Part shown: in pieces, positions 8,476 to 17,788 of the stretch | Layout of the letters: each line of letters begins with the position of its first letter | Numbering within the stretch: position 1 is the first letter of the stretch | Assembly: GCA_965249045.1 (NCBI GenBank) | Contig: OZ252213.1 | Coordinates: 1,240,001 to 1,304,000, forward strand | Direction: 5' to 3' | DNA from: Nemesobacter sp965249045 | GTDB lineage: Bacteria; Desulfobacterota_D; UBA1144; Nemesobacterales; Nemesobacteraceae | DNA length: 64,000 nucleotides | Notes under the pieces: generated by a model | Told to the model about the DNA's origin: nothing | The model's database searches: none | Seen by the model: only the letters and a program-made list of their open reading frames with translations | Made by a program: the position numbers and the translations under genes

Positions 8476-9849
8476 ATGGCGCGAACAAGCAGAAATTTTT
8501 CTCTGTACATTTCGGTTTTTCTTTTCCTTCTTTCCGGTGTGATGTCCTACCGGATTTCCGCCGCCGAGGGGGAAGTTTCCCCACGGGCGGGAAAAATAGT
8601 CGAGATCGAGATAAACGGTTCGATAAACCCCTCGACGGTCGACTATATTAAAACCGCTCTTTCAGAAGCGCGTGCCCAAGACGCAAGAGCCCTCCTTATC
8701 TTAATGGATACTCCGGGAGGACTTCTAAGTTCCACAAAGGACATAGTGAAGATGCTTCTCAATTCCGAAGTTCCTGTAATCGTTTACGTCTACCCCAGGG
8801 GAGCGACGGCCACTTCAGCGGGAGTTTTCATCACGCTTTCCGCTCATATTGCGGCGATGTCTCCCGGGACCAGCATAGGGGCCGCTCATCCCGTAATGCT
8901 GGGGCGCGGTCAGAAAGGCCCGGGGAAACCGGAAGAAAAGGACGACAAGTCTTCTGACGTGATGAGCGAAAAAATTGAGAACTTCGCGTCGTCTTTTATC
9001 GAAAGCATCGCCCAGGAAAGGGGAAGAAACGCGAAGTGGGCCGTTGAGTCGGTGAGAAAAAGCGTTTCGGTGACCGCGGATGAGGCGCTTAGCAAAAAGG
9101 TGGTAGACATCATATCTCCCGATATTCCGACCCTTCTCTCTGAAATAGACGGAAGGGATGTGAAGGTAAACGACCGAAGCGTCCGTCTTGAGACCGCCGG
9201 GGCCACCACCCAGCGCCTTGAGATGAGCCTCAGGCAGAAAGTGGTGAATGTTCTGAGCACCCCCGACATAGCGTTTCTGCTTCTCTCGCTGGGTTCGCTC
9301 GGAATATTCCTTGAGTTCTACAACCCTGGAATGATTTTCCCCGGCGTCGCCGGGCTTATTTCCCTGCTTGTCGGGTTTGTTTCTCTCCAGATTCTTCCTT
9401 TCAATTACGCCGGCCTCATACTGCTTTTCCTCGCCACGGCGCTTTTAATATCAGAGGTGTACGTGACGAGTTACGGCCTTTTGAGTCTGGCGGCGCTTGG
9501 GTGTCTCGTATTCGGAGGGCTCCTGCTTTTCGATACGCCCGATTCGGACATCAGGGTCAGCAAAGGGACAATAGCGGCTGTGGCCATAACCATTGGATTG
9601 CTTTCGGTTTTTATTGTATATTTAGGGATAAGTTCGTTCCGAGTTCCCGTTCGGGGCGGTTTTGAGGGGATGCTGGGTCAGAAGGGGGAAGTTATTTCCT
9701 GGTCCCACAAAAGCGGAAAGGTCTTTATTGGGGGAGAGTACTGGGAAGCGACGGGCGAACGCGAGTTTTCACCCGGGGAAAAAATAAAGGTAATAGAGAG
9801 CACCGGGGAACTTACCATCAAGGTTGCCGCTTATGAAGGCGAGGAGTGA
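8476..9849 (+). CDS. nfeD: NfeD-family membrane-bound serine protease
   Basis: A ClpP-class membrane protease of the full-length NfeD / YqeZ type. It has a signal sequence at residues about 10-30, then a periplasmic ClpP-like domain at about 35-240 with MDTPGGLLSS and the Ser region ATSAGVFITLSAH. Four or five transmembrane helices follow at about 260-385, and then a C-terminal OB-fold domain (GQKGEVISWSHKSGKVFIGG). NfeD proteins cleave the hydrophobic C-terminal region of partner stomatins. The partner is the next gene, 6 bp downstream, so the pair is a standard nfeD-slipin operon. No paired -35/-10 promoter could be placed with confidence in the 198 bp upstream. Confidence 0.93.
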   Translation: MARTSRNFSLYISVFLFLLSGVMSYRISAAEGEVSPRAGKIVEIEINGSINPSTVDYIKTALSEARAQDARALLILMDTPGGLLSSTKDIVKMLLNSEVPVIVYVYPRGATATSAGVFITLSAHIAAMSPGTSIGAAHPVMLGRGQKGPGKPEEKDDKSSDVMSEKIENFASSFIESIAQERGRNAKWAVESVRKSVSVTADEALSKKVVDIISPDIPTLLSEIDGRDVKVNDRSVRLETAGATTQRLEMSLRQKVVNVLSTPDIAFLLLSLGSLGIFLEFYNPGMIFPGVAGLISLLVGFVSLQILPFNYAGLILLFLATALLISEVYVTSYGLLSLAALGCLVFGGLLLFDTPDSDIRVSKGTIAAVAITIGLLSVFIVYLGISSFRVPVRGGFEGMLGQKGEVISWSHKSGKVFIGGEYWEATGEREFSPGEKIKVIESTGELTIKVAAYEGEE

Positions 9850-9855
9850 CGTAGA

Positions 9856-10617
9856 ATGTCGTTGACCACAATTGTAATTCTTGTAATTGTTTTTCTCATT
9901 CTTATCTCGGGACTTAAAATCCTCTATGAATACGAAAGGGGAGTAATATTCCGTCTTGGCAGAATAGGCGGCGTCAGGGGCCCCGGGTTCATCATCGTCA
10001 TCCCGTTTCTTGAGAAGATGGTGAGAGTCAGTCTCAGGCTCGTAACCATGGACGTGCCTCCTCAGGACGTGATCACCAAGGATAACGTTTCGGTAAAGGT
10101 AAACGCGGTTGTCTATTTCAGGGTTGTTGAGCCGAGCAGGGCCATCTTGCAGGTTGAAAACTATCTCTACGCTACCTCCCAGCTTGCCCAGACCACTCTT
10201 AGGAGCACGCTCGGACAGGTGGAACTTGATGAGCTTCTGGCGGAGAGGGAAAAACTCAACCTCAAGCTTCAGGAAGTTCTCGACAAGCAGACTGACGCCT
10301 GGGGGATAAAGGTTCCCATGGTGGAGGTTAAGTACGTGGACCTTCCTCAGGAAATGCAGAGAGCGATGGCCAAGCAGGCAGAAGCCGAGAGGGAAAGAAG
10401 GGCGAAGGTAATAAACGCCGAAGGGGAGTTCCAAGCCTCGGCCAAGATCGCGGAAGCCTCGGAAATACTGTCAGCAAACCCGGTTTCTCTCCAGCTCAGG
10501 TTCCTTCAGACAATGCACGATATGGCGTCTAACGAAAGAGCTTCCACAATTATTCTGCCTCTTCCGATTGACGTACTGACGGCCTTTATGAAAAAAGACG
10601 AAAAAAATGATTCATAA
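9856..10617 (+). CDS. Slipin (stomatin / prohibitin-family, SPFH domain)
   Basis: A 253-residue SPFH-domain membrane-scaffold protein. The N-terminal hydrophobic hairpin (residues 1-20) is followed by the family signature ILYEYERGVIFRLGR, the SPFH domain through about residue 175, and an alpha-helical oligomerisation region rich in EAERERRAKVINAEGE. It ends with a conserved-looking STIILPLPIDVL tail of the kind NfeD proteases cut. It is translated 6 bp after nfeD. The protein is thought to form ring-shaped oligomers in membrane microdomains; that role is taken from the family and not shown by this sequence. Confidence 0.93.
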   Translation: MSLTTIVILVIVFLILISGLKILYEYERGVIFRLGRIGGVRGPGFIIVIPFLEKMVRVSLRLVTMDVPPQDVITKDNVSVKVNAVVYFRVVEPSRAILQVENYLYATSQLAQTTLRSTLGQVELDELLAEREKLNLKLQEVLDKQTDAWGIKVPMVEVKYVDLPQEMQRAMAKQAEAERERRAKVINAEGEFQASAKIAEASEILSANPVSLQLRFLQTMHDMASNERASTIILPLPIDVLTAFMKKDEKNDS

Positions 10618-10629
10618 CCTGATGCCTGA

Positions 10630-10657
10630 CCGCGAAGCTGACTGAAGCTGATCGCGG
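10630..10657 (+). other. Inverted repeat between slipin and dppA
   Basis: CCGCGA at 10630-10635 pairs with TCGCGG at 10652-10657, and inner AGCT blocks can extend the stem. No T-run follows, so it is not a standard intrinsic terminator. It ends three bases before the dppA start region, so it could influence dppA translation or mRNA stability. Function is inference only. Confidence 0.4.
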
Positions 10658-10660
10658 AAA

Positions 10661-12325
10661 ATGTTCATGGAGAAAATTTTACGTCTTTTTCTGGTCGCGT
10701 TTCTGATCGCGTCCGCGGGTTTCCTCTCGGTCGCATGCTCCCGAAGCACGGATTGTCAGGATAAAAACGATAACGCCGCCCTTGCGGGCAACGCGGATCC
10801 GAAGACTTTTTCCGCCGGAGGTTTGCTTATAAGGGAGCTTGGCGAGGAACCAGCCACCCTTAACCCCGTTATAGCCACGGATGTTTACGAAGGCATCGTT
10901 AACGGCGGAATCTACGAGACGCTTGTAAGAAGGGACAACGAAACCCTTGAATTCCAGCCCCTGCTCGCGAAATCATGGGAAGTTTCCGAGGACCGGCTTT
11001 CCTATATCTTCCACCTGAGAAAAGACGTGAAATGGCACGACGGCACTCTGTTTACCGCCGATGACGTGGTTTTTTCCTATAACTCCGTCAGAAATCCGAA
11101 AGTCGCCGCCGCTCACCTCCAAAGCTATTACCAGGACGTAAAGTCCTATACGAAAATTGACTCCCACACTGTAAGGTGCGAGTACGGAAAACCCTACTTT
11201 CGCGCTTTTGAGTTCTGCGGCGGAATTCCCATAGTGCCGAAACACGTGTTCGGGAAAGGAGATTTCAACACAAACCCCGCCGGCAGAAGCCCCGTGGGGA
11301 CAGGGTCCTACGTCTTTGAGCACTGGGAGACCGGAAGGGAGATCGTGGTAAAGAGAAATCCTGATTACTGGGGTGAGCCCGCGTGGCTAAGCGAAGTAGT
11401 CTACAAAATCGTGCTCGATCCCACCGTTAAGCTTCAGCTCCTTAAAAAACAGGAGCTTGATCTTGGGGGTCTTCTTCCGCTTCAGTGGTCAAAGCAGAGC
11501 TGCGGGGAACCGTTTCGAAAAAAATTCTACAGGGCCTCTTATACGACCCCGGGTTACAGCTACATAGGGTGGAATTCGAAAAAGCCTTTTTTCAGGGATA
11601 AAAGGGTGAGGCGGGCGATGACCCATTTTGTCGACAGGGAAACTATCCTGAGAGAAATTCTCCTGGGTCTCGGGGAGATAGTAACTACGACTTTCTACGT
11701 AAACGGCCCAGAATATCCAAAGGACGTAAAGCCCTATGCCTACGAACCGAAAAAGGCAAGAGCGCTTCTTGACGAAGCGGGGTGGCGCGACAGTGACGGT
11801 GATGGAAGAAGGGACAAAGACGGCGTTTCTTTCCGTTTCGAGTTCCTGCTGCCCACGGGTTCTGAAACCGGTGAGAAGATAGCTACCATACTGAAAGAGG
11901 AACTCTCCCTCTCCGGCATTGAGATGAGCATAAGAAAAATAGAGTGGGCGGTTTTTATCCAGAGCATAACAGAGCGAAAATTCGATGCCGTGACTCTTGG
12001 GTGGAGCCTGGGAGTTGAAAGCGACCCCTACCAGCTCTGGCATTCTTCCCAGGCAGAGGAGGGCTCGAATTTCGTGGGCTTTAAAAACCCCCGCGCGGAC
12101 GTCTTGATTGAACAGGCTAGAGAGGAGTTTTCTCGGCCGGAGCGGATAAAAAAATACGAGGAGTTCTCAAGGATTCTGCACGAAGAACAGCCGTACACCT
12201 TCCTGTTCGCGAGAAAATCCACCGTGGCTATACACAGAAGATTCCATAACGTAAGGCTTTATCCGCTGGGATTTGATAACAGGGAGTGGTTTGTTCCGAA
12301 GAATTTGCGTAAATACTCGAACTGA
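10661..12325 (+). CDS. dppA: Peptide-binding lipoprotein of ABC importer (DppA/OppA type)
   Basis: A 554-residue periplasmic solute-binding protein of family SBP_bac_5, the substrate-capture subunit of the importer encoded downstream. The signal sequence ends in FLSVACSRS; this is a plausible lipobox with an unusual Ser at -3, so the mature protein is probably lipid-anchored. Family motifs include EEPATLNPVIATDVYEG, RKDVKWHDGTLFTADDVVFS and the late EARALLDEAGW-type segment (KKARALLDEAGWRDSDGDG). The ATG at 10667 is an equally possible start. dppB follows after 107 bp, and a good -10-like TATAAT near 12400 suggests the permease genes may also have their own promoter. Substrate (dipeptide, oligopeptide or nickel chelate) cannot be told from sequence. 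Confidence 0.88.
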   Translation: MFMEKILRLFLVAFLIASAGFLSVACSRSTDCQDKNDNAALAGNADPKTFSAGGLLIRELGEEPATLNPVIATDVYEGIVNGGIYETLVRRDNETLEFQPLLAKSWEVSEDRLSYIFHLRKDVKWHDGTLFTADDVVFSYNSVRNPKVAAAHLQSYYQDVKSYTKIDSHTVRCEYGKPYFRAFEFCGGIPIVPKHVFGKGDFNTNPAGRSPVGTGSYVFEHWETGREIVVKRNPDYWGEPAWLSEVVYKIVLDPTVKLQLLKKQELDLGGLLPLQWSKQSCGEPFRKKFYRASYTTPGYSYIGWNSKKPFFRDKRVRRAMTHFVDRETILREILLGLGEIVTTTFYVNGPEYPKDVKPYAYEPKKARALLDEAGWRDSDGDGRRDKDGVSFRFEFLLPTGSETGEKIATILKEELSLSGIEMSIRKIEWAVFIQSITERKFDAVTLGWSLGVESDPYQLWHSSQAEEGSNFVGFKNPRADVLIEQAREEFSRPERIKKYEEFSRILHEEQPYTFLFARKSTVAIHRRFHNVRLYPLGFDNREWFVPKNLRKYSN

Positions 12326-12432
12326 GAGTTTTTTGCCTGCCTGGCTAATCTTGCAGGAGATGTCTTGGGATTTCCTCTGATTTTTCCATTCCTTTACGTG
12401 TATAATTTCCTTTCTCCGGGGCTCTCCTCCAA

Positions 12433-13434
12433 ATGAAAGACTACATCCTAAAAAGACTTCTGCTGGTGGTTCCCACACTGTTCGGGATCACTCTTATCAC
12501 TTTCCTGGTCATACAGCTTGCTCCCGGGAGCCCGATAGAGAGCAGAATGTCGATTGATCAGGGAATAAAAAGCGATCAGGTAACCAAGCAGATAGTTGAA
12601 CAGACCAAAAAGCTCTACGGTCTGGATAAGCCCGTTCACCAGAGGTATTTCATCTGGCTCCGCCAGATTGTAACACTTGATTTTGGAAATTCCTACAGGG
12701 ATCACCGCCCGGTCATCGACAAGATAGCCGAAAGACTCCCGATCACCCTGATACTGAACGTGCTCTCGATCTTTCTCGTTTACCTGATAGCCATACCGAT
12801 CGGGGCCTGGTCCGCCGTGCGGCAGCGGAGTTTCGCGGAACGCTCAACGACTTTCGTTCTTTTTCTTCTCTATTCGATTCCGAGTTTCTGGATGGCTGTG
12901 GTGCTGATCTATTTCTTCGGGGGCGGAGGGGCTCTGGATATCTTCCCCATATACGGCGTCCACTCAAGGGGATATGAGGATCTTCCATTTTTTCAGAGGA
13001 CACTAGATTTCCTATGGCACCTTATTCTTCCCGTGTTCTGCCTTACCTACGCTTCTCTGGCGTCGCTTTCGCGCTATCAGAAGGGAAGCCTCCTCGAAGT
13101 TCTCCGTGAGGACTACATAACTACAGCGAGGGCCAAGGGACTTGCGCCCAACAGGGTGCTTTTCAAGCACGCGCTCAGAAACTCGCTTATTCCCATAGTA
13201 ACGATAATCGCCTCGATTCTCCCCGCCATGATAGGGGGAAGCGTTATCATAGAAACCATATTCTCGATTCCGGGAATAGGAAGACTGGGTTTTGAGTCGG
13301 TACTCTCGAGGGATTACCCGGTCATAATGGCGGTTGCCACCATCTCCGCTTTTCTTACCCTGATCGGCATTCTGATATCGGACATAACCTACGCCATAGT
13401 GGACCCCAGAATAGGGTTTGAGAGGAAGTCATGA
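12433..13434 (+). CDS. dppB: Peptide ABC transporter permease (DppB type)
   Basis: A 333-residue inner-membrane permease with six predicted helices. The N-terminal RLLLVVPTLFGITLITFLV segment is characteristic of DppB/OppB. The EAA loop that contacts the ATPases is seen as EDYITTARAKGLAPNRVLFKH near residue 225. It forms the transmembrane heterodimer with the DppC product. Its last four bases overlap the dppC start (ATGA), indicating translational coupling. Confidence 0.93.
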   Translation: MKDYILKRLLLVVPTLFGITLITFLVIQLAPGSPIESRMSIDQGIKSDQVTKQIVEQTKKLYGLDKPVHQRYFIWLRQIVTLDFGNSYRDHRPVIDKIAERLPITLILNVLSIFLVYLIAIPIGAWSAVRQRSFAERSTTFVLFLLYSIPSFWMAVVLIYFFGGGGALDIFPIYGVHSRGYEDLPFFQRTLDFLWHLILPVFCLTYASLASLSRYQKGSLLEVLREDYITTARAKGLAPNRVLFKHALRNSLIPIVTIIASILPAMIGGSVIIETIFSIPGIGRLGFESVLSRDYPVIMAVATISAFLTLIGILISDITYAIVDPRIGFERKS

Positions 13435-14429
13435 AGCAAGGCTCAAGCGTCGGATACTGGGATGGGGTCTGGATCGAGTTCAAAAAGGATTCCCTCGCGT
13501 ATGTCTCGTTTTTCTTCATAGTTCTTTTAGCGGTGACGGCGGTTTTCGAAAGTTTTCTCGCTGGCAACAAACCGATAGTGCTTGTTGATGAGGGTAAATA
13601 CTATTTTCCGGTCATCGTGGATTATCCTGAGTTTCGCGGAGAGGATCTTCGGGCCACGTACCTTGACGACCCGGATTCGTTTGCGGTTTTCCCTCCTGTA
13701 AAATACAGTCCCACGGAAAGCGATTTCTTCTCCGTTCTCGCGGCTCCCGACGGGAATCATTTTCTGGGCACGGATGACAGGGGAAGGGATGTCCTGAGCA
13801 GGATTATTCACGGGGCCAGGATATCGCTTTCAATAGGGGTGGTCGCCGTCGGGATAGCCATGGTGATAGGAATAATCCTGGGGGCAATGGCGGGTTACTA
13901 CGGCGGCTGGATAGATTTTGTGATCTCAAGGCTGATAGAGGTGATGATCACTTTCCCCGTTTTCTTTCTGATCCTCACCATTCTCGCTTTTACAGAACCC
14001 AGCATTTACAACATCATGATAGTGATAGGCATTACGGGCTGGACTGGGGTGGCGAGGCTCCTTCGCGGGGAGTTTCTGAAACTTCGCCGGACAAACTACG
14101 TGGAGGCTGCATGGGCGCTCGGAAGCGGCGACCGCAGGATAATACTCAAACACATGCTTCCAAACGCTCTCGCGCCCGTTCTGGTAAGCGCCACTTTCGG
14201 GGTGGCGGGAGCGATACTGGTTGAATCGAGTCTCAGTTTCCTGGGATTCGGGGTAACTCCCCCGGAACCCAGCTGGGGAGAGATAATTTCCCAGTCCCAG
14301 AAGTACGTGGATTTCGCGTGGTGGCTGGTTCTTTTTCCGGGATTTGCGATTTTCGCGACGGTTACGGCGCTTAATCTGGTCGGGGAAGGGTTTAGAAACG
14401 CGATAGACCCTAAACTCAAAGAAAGATAA
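13431..14429 (+). CDS. dppC: Peptide ABC transporter permease (DppC type)
   Basis: A 332-residue permease, partner of DppB. It has an N-terminal helix (FFIVLLAVTAVFESFLAG) followed by a longer-than-usual periplasmic loop of about 60 residues. Next comes the HFLGTDDRGRDVLSRIIHGARISL motif that marks the DppC/OppC subfamily, and the EAA loop EAAWALGSGDRRIILKHMLPN. It overlaps dppB by 4 bp and is followed within 9 bp by dppD. The long loop after helix 1 is somewhat unusual but is seen in some DppC proteins of peptide importers. Confidence 0.93.
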   Translation: MKQGSSVGYWDGVWIEFKKDSLAYVSFFFIVLLAVTAVFESFLAGNKPIVLVDEGKYYFPVIVDYPEFRGEDLRATYLDDPDSFAVFPPVKYSPTESDFFSVLAAPDGNHFLGTDDRGRDVLSRIIHGARISLSIGVVAVGIAMVIGIILGAMAGYYGGWIDFVISRLIEVMITFPVFFLILTILAFTEPSIYNIMIVIGITGWTGVARLLRGEFLKLRRTNYVEAAWALGSGDRRIILKHMLPNALAPVLVSATFGVAGAILVESSLSFLGFGVTPPEPSWGEIISQSQKYVDFAWWLVLFPGFAIFATVTALNLVGEGFRNAIDPKLKER

Positions 14430-14438
14430 AATTACGTG

Positions 14439-15425
14439 ATGCCAAACCCAGAGCTGCTAGAAATAAAAAATCTTAACGTATCCTTTCCCTCGAAAGGCGG
14501 AGATCTTGAGGTTATTGGAGATGTGAACCTTCGGATCGGAGAAGGAAAGATAGTCGGGGTTGTCGGAGAAAGCGGCTGCGGAAAAACCCTTACCGCTCTT
14601 TCCGTCATGGGGCTTTTGCCCGCGCCCCCGGCCAAGGTGAATTCGGGGGAGGTTATATACAGGGGAAAGAACCTTCTTTCGCTTACCGAACGGGAACTCA
14701 GGAGTTACCGTGGAAACAGGATTTCCATGATATTCCAGGAACCGATGAGTTCACTTAATCCCGTCTACACCGTAGGAGACCAGATAGGTGAGGTCATACG
14801 GGTTCATGAGAACGTCTCAAGAAAAGAGGAGAAGAAAAGGGTACTTAACCTGCTCGATATAGTCGGCATTCCCTCTCCCTCGGAGAGATACTCAAGCTAT
14901 CCCCACGAACTGAGCGGAGGCATGTGCCAGAGGGTAATGATCGCGATGGCTCTTGCCTGCAACCCAGAACTGCTGATAGCCGATGAACCCACAACGGCCC
15001 TTGACGTGACGATCCAGGCGGGGATTTTGTCCCTGATAAAAAGTCTTCGGGACAGGATGGGGATGGCGGTTATGCTGATTTCGCACGACCTCGGGGTTAT
15101 CTCCAACGTTGCGGATGATGTCTATGTTCTTTACGCGGGAAAGGTGGTTGAGCGGGGAAGTGTTGAGGAACTTTTTTCCGCCCCCGCACATCCCTACACC
15201 ATAGGACTTATAAATTCGATTCCCGGTCAGTCGACGGGTGAGGATCTTTACTCCATAAAGGGCACAATTCCATCTCCCGGGGAGTTTCCGAAGGGATGCA
15301 GGTTCAATAACCGCTGCGAGTACGCGGAAGGAAAATGTTTTGAGGCGCAGCCGGATCTCTACGGCATTTCGGATTCTCACAGCTCGGCCTGTTTCCGGTA
15401 TGAGATGTTTTTGAAGAATGGATGA
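14439..15425 (+). CDS. dppD: Peptide ABC transporter ATPase (DppD type)
   Basis: A 328-residue ATP-binding subunit. Walker A is GESGCGKT, the signature is LSGGMCQR, Walker B is LLIADEPTTALD, and the switch His lies in LISHDL. The C-terminal oligopeptide-transporter extension carries a Cys-rich iron-sulfur-type motif (CRFNNRCEYAEGKC plus a later Cys), typical of DppD/OppD. The ATG at 14439 is chosen over the GTG at 14436. Normally dppF follows directly. Here a HigA-like gene and about 280 bp of debris lie between, so the operon has been interrupted. Confidence 0.93.
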   Translation: MPNPELLEIKNLNVSFPSKGGDLEVIGDVNLRIGEGKIVGVVGESGCGKTLTALSVMGLLPAPPAKVNSGEVIYRGKNLLSLTERELRSYRGNRISMIFQEPMSSLNPVYTVGDQIGEVIRVHENVSRKEEKKRVLNLLDIVGIPSPSERYSSYPHELSGGMCQRVMIAMALACNPELLIADEPTTALDVTIQAGILSLIKSLRDRMGMAVMLISHDLGVISNVADDVYVLYAGKVVERGSVEELFSAPAHPYTIGLINSIPGQSTGEDLYSIKGTIPSPGEFPKGCRFNNRCEYAEGKCFEAQPDLYGISDSHSSACFRYEMFLKNG

Positions 15426-15593
15426 GAATAAAGCGAGTCAGAATTATGTATGTAGCCAAGCGTAAAAGGCGGGGAGATTCTTGATAAACTCCAATATTCA
15501 GATAGATGTGATAAAATGGCTTGTAGGACAATTTTAAGGAAAAAATGGGTAAAATTCTCGACCAGATGAAGTTGATTGTGGACTAGTACGGGA

Positions 15594-15899
15594 ATGAATG
15601 CTAGTAACGGAATGAGGCCGGTGCATCCGGGAGAGATGCTTCGCGAGGAACTCGAAACACTCGGGCTGTCGGCCAATGCCTTGTCGAAAGAGTTGGGTGT
15701 GCCGGCGAACCGAATTAGAATGATTCTGAACGGCCAGCAAGGTGTGAGTGCCGACACAGCGTTGCGGCTGGCGAGATATTTCGGGACGACGCCGCAACTG
15801 TGGCTGAACCTACAAAAGACATGGGAACTTCGCAGAGCGGAGATCAAAGCAGGCCGCGAGATAGACAAATGCGTTACACCTCGGGAAACGGTGACGTAA
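15594..15899 (+). CDS. higA: HigA-type XRE antitoxin / regulator, apparently orphan
   Basis: A small helix-turn-helix protein with the HigA/VapI signature: MRPVHPGEMLREELETLGL, the helix-turn-helix LSANALSKELGVPANRI, then NGQQGVSADTALRLARYFG and the terminal PQLWLNLQ. In higBA modules the toxin gene lies just upstream. The 168 bp upstream of this gene hold no HigB-like reading frame, so the toxin appears to be missing. Start is ATG 15594 or 15612. It sits between dppD and dppF on the same strand and is probably an insertion into the dpp operon. It could now act as a free-standing regulator, but that is speculation. Confidence 0.8.
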   Translation: MNASNGMRPVHPGEMLREELETLGLSANALSKELGVPANRIRMILNGQQGVSADTALRLARYFGTTPQLWLNLQKTWELRRAEIKAGREIDKCVTPRETVT

Positions 15900-15917
15900 C
15901 GGAGAATTGATTGATCC

Positions 15918-15980
15918 ATGCCCGTCTCGGATTATCAGATGCTGATACTGCCGGTTCTGCGGAGGGAACAATCACTTTAA
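15918..15980 (+). pseudogene. Short remnant resembling the N-terminus of Mrr-type restriction proteins
   Basis: Twenty codons from an ATG read MPVSDYQMLILPVLRREQSL and then stop. The first 15 residues resemble the winged-helix start of Mrr-family restriction endonucleases. Another frame (15946-16086) stays open for 46 codons, ending ERRAYFLTAIEEINRRRIE, and looks protein-like but is not recognised. Together they suggest that decayed genes travelled in with higA and now fill the gap before dppF. Identification rests on pattern memory alone. Confidence 0.35.
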
Positions 15981-16182
15981 GCAGTTCATAAGAACAGTTC
16001 CTCCTGAGCGACGGGCGTATTTCTTGACCGCAATTGAGGAAATAAATCGACGAAGAATCGAGACCCAAAATAAGGTTGACCAATAACCAAAAAACACCTT
16101 GTGCTTGGAATCATCTTTCTCGGATTAAACGGGAAATCGCAAACACCTAGGGCATTAAGAAGTTAAACAGGTTTTTATAAAA

Positions 16183-17157
16183 ATGAACAAAGCAATAGTA
16201 AGCGTAAGGGGACTTAAAAAGTACTTTCCGGTCCGGAAGGGCATTTTCTCGAGGGTTTCCGATTACGTCCGCGCCGTTGACGACGTGGAGCTTGAAGTGC
16301 AAAAAGGCAGGACCGTGGGTCTTGTCGGGGAGAGCGGAAGCGGCAAGACCACGCTTGGAAAAACGGTGCTGAGACTCCTTGCGCCCACGGCCGGGAAGAT
16401 CTTTTTCGATGGGGAGGACATTACCGAACTTGACTCCGCCCGGGTCCGCCCTCTGAGAAGAGAAATGCAGATGATATTCCAGAATCCCTACGGTTCCCTT
16501 AATCCCCGAATGAACGTGGGTTCGCTTGTTTCCGAGGGAATAAGCATCCATAACACGGTAAAAAAAGAAGAACGCAACGAATTTGTAGTCCGGCTTCTGG
16601 GAGAGGTGGGTCTTGGCGCCGATGTTATGAACCGCTATCCTCACGAGTTCAGCGGGGGGCAGCGCCAGAGAATAGCCATAGCGCGCGCGATTGCTCTTCG
16701 CCCGAAGTTCGTCGTCTGCGACGAGCCTGTCTCGGCGCTTGATGTGTCCGTCCAGGCGCAGATAATAAACCTTCTTAAGGATTTGCAGAAAAAACACGGT
16801 CTCTCCTACCTCTTCATATCCCATGACCTGCGGGTCGTAAAGCACGTAAGCGACCTGGTGGCCGTAATGTATCTTGGAAAAATAGTCGAGATCGCTCCGA
16901 GCGAGGAGATTTACTCAAACCCCATGCACCCCTACACCAAGGTGCTTATCTCCGCGATTCCCGAGATAAAGAAAACCAGGGGAGAGAAGGGTGAGGAAGT
17001 TTCAATATCGGGAGAAATAAGAAGCCTGGCTGAGATTCCCTCTGGGTGCAGTTTCCATCCGAGGTGCCCCATTGCGACCGAGATATGCTCCAAAGAGACT
17101 CCCATGCTCGAGAAGAAGGGAACCGAGGGGCGAAGTGTTGCCTGTCATAACGTCTGA
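16183..17157 (+). CDS. dppF: Peptide ABC transporter ATPase (DppF type)
   Basis: A 324-residue ATP-binding subunit that pairs with DppD. It shows the DppF N-terminus LKKYFPVRKGIFSR, Walker A GESGSGKT, signature FSGGQRQR, Walker B FVVCDEPVSALD and switch LFISHDL. The C-terminal extension has the Cys cluster CSFHPRCPIATEIC. It is displaced about 760 bp from dppD by the higA insertion. Whether it is still read from the dpp promoter or from a new one is not clear. Confidence 0.93.
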   Translation: MNKAIVSVRGLKKYFPVRKGIFSRVSDYVRAVDDVELEVQKGRTVGLVGESGSGKTTLGKTVLRLLAPTAGKIFFDGEDITELDSARVRPLRREMQMIFQNPYGSLNPRMNVGSLVSEGISIHNTVKKEERNEFVVRLLGEVGLGADVMNRYPHEFSGGQRQRIAIARAIALRPKFVVCDEPVSALDVSVQAQIINLLKDLQKKHGLSYLFISHDLRVVKHVSDLVAVMYLGKIVEIAPSEEIYSNPMHPYTKVLISAIPEIKKTRGEKGEEVSISGEIRSLAEIPSGCSFHPRCPIATEICSKETPMLEKKGTEGRSVACHNV

Positions 17158-17198
17158 GCGATTCGGCTTCTTTCCCGGCGGACCATTTTCTGAATTAC

Positions 17199-17226
17199 TT
17201 GCAATAAAGCGATTGTGGTTTATATT
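17199..17226 (+). promoter_or_regulatory. Probable sigma-70-type promoter for the yceD-rpmF-fab operon
   Basis: A TTGCAA (-35) at 17199-17204 and a TATATT (-10) at 17221-17226 are separated by 16 bp. They lie 33 bp before the yceD start, at the head of a six-gene same-strand operon. Consensus match is 4-5 of 6 at each box. Not experimentally supported. Confidence 0.55.
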
Positions 17227-17258
17227 AGAGCAATTTTTACAGGCGGGGTTCCCGCGCG

Positions 17259-17768
17259 ATGATAGTAAACGTATCGGAAATAAAAGACGGCGGATTGAGT
17301 CTTAATCTCACGAGAGGGCCTGGGTGGCTTGGCGGTTCCGAGAAATCGGAGACTGCGAGCGTGGGTTCCGATATAGAGTTTCATATTGACCTTGTGCGCA
17401 CGGCGGACAAGGTGAGTGTGCGGGGGAAAATCGGATTCTTGGCGGTTTCCCGATGTTCCCGTTGCCTGGGGGACGTAAGCGTTGATACAGATCTTGAGGT
17501 AAAACTCATTCTTTCGTCTTCGGATGCGGAAAAAGAGATGAAGTCCGGCGGGGATATTGATTATGAGACTTACCGAGGGAGAAGAATAGACCTTAATGAT
17601 TACATGAGAGGGCAGGTGAATCTCTCGCTTCCTTACAAGGTGGTCTGCGCCGAGGACTGCAGGGGGCTTTGCTCCGGGTGCGGTCGGAACCTGAATGAAG
17701 AACGGTGCGACTGCGAGACTCATCCCCAAGACTCGCGCTTTGCGGTACTTAAAGATATAAAAATATAG
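17259..17768 (+). CDS. yceD: YceD / DUF177 family protein
   Basis: A 169-residue member of the DUF177 family, which almost always precedes rpmF and is linked to large-subunit (23S rRNA) assembly. A CxxC pair (CSRCLGDV) in the middle and a second Cys set near the C-terminus (CRGLCSGCGRNLNEERCDC) match the conserved cysteine pattern and probably bind zinc. Followed after 20 bp by rpmF. It opens the operon behind the promoter at 17199-17226. Confidence 0.9.
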   Translation: MIVNVSEIKDGGLSLNLTRGPGWLGGSEKSETASVGSDIEFHIDLVRTADKVSVRGKIGFLAVSRCSRCLGDVSVDTDLEVKLILSSSDAEKEMKSGGDIDYETYRGRRIDLNDYMRGQVNLSLPYKVVCAEDCRGLCSGCGRNLNEERCDCETHPQDSRFAVLKDIKI

Positions 17769-17788
17769 ATTCAAGCCAGGAGATTAAA

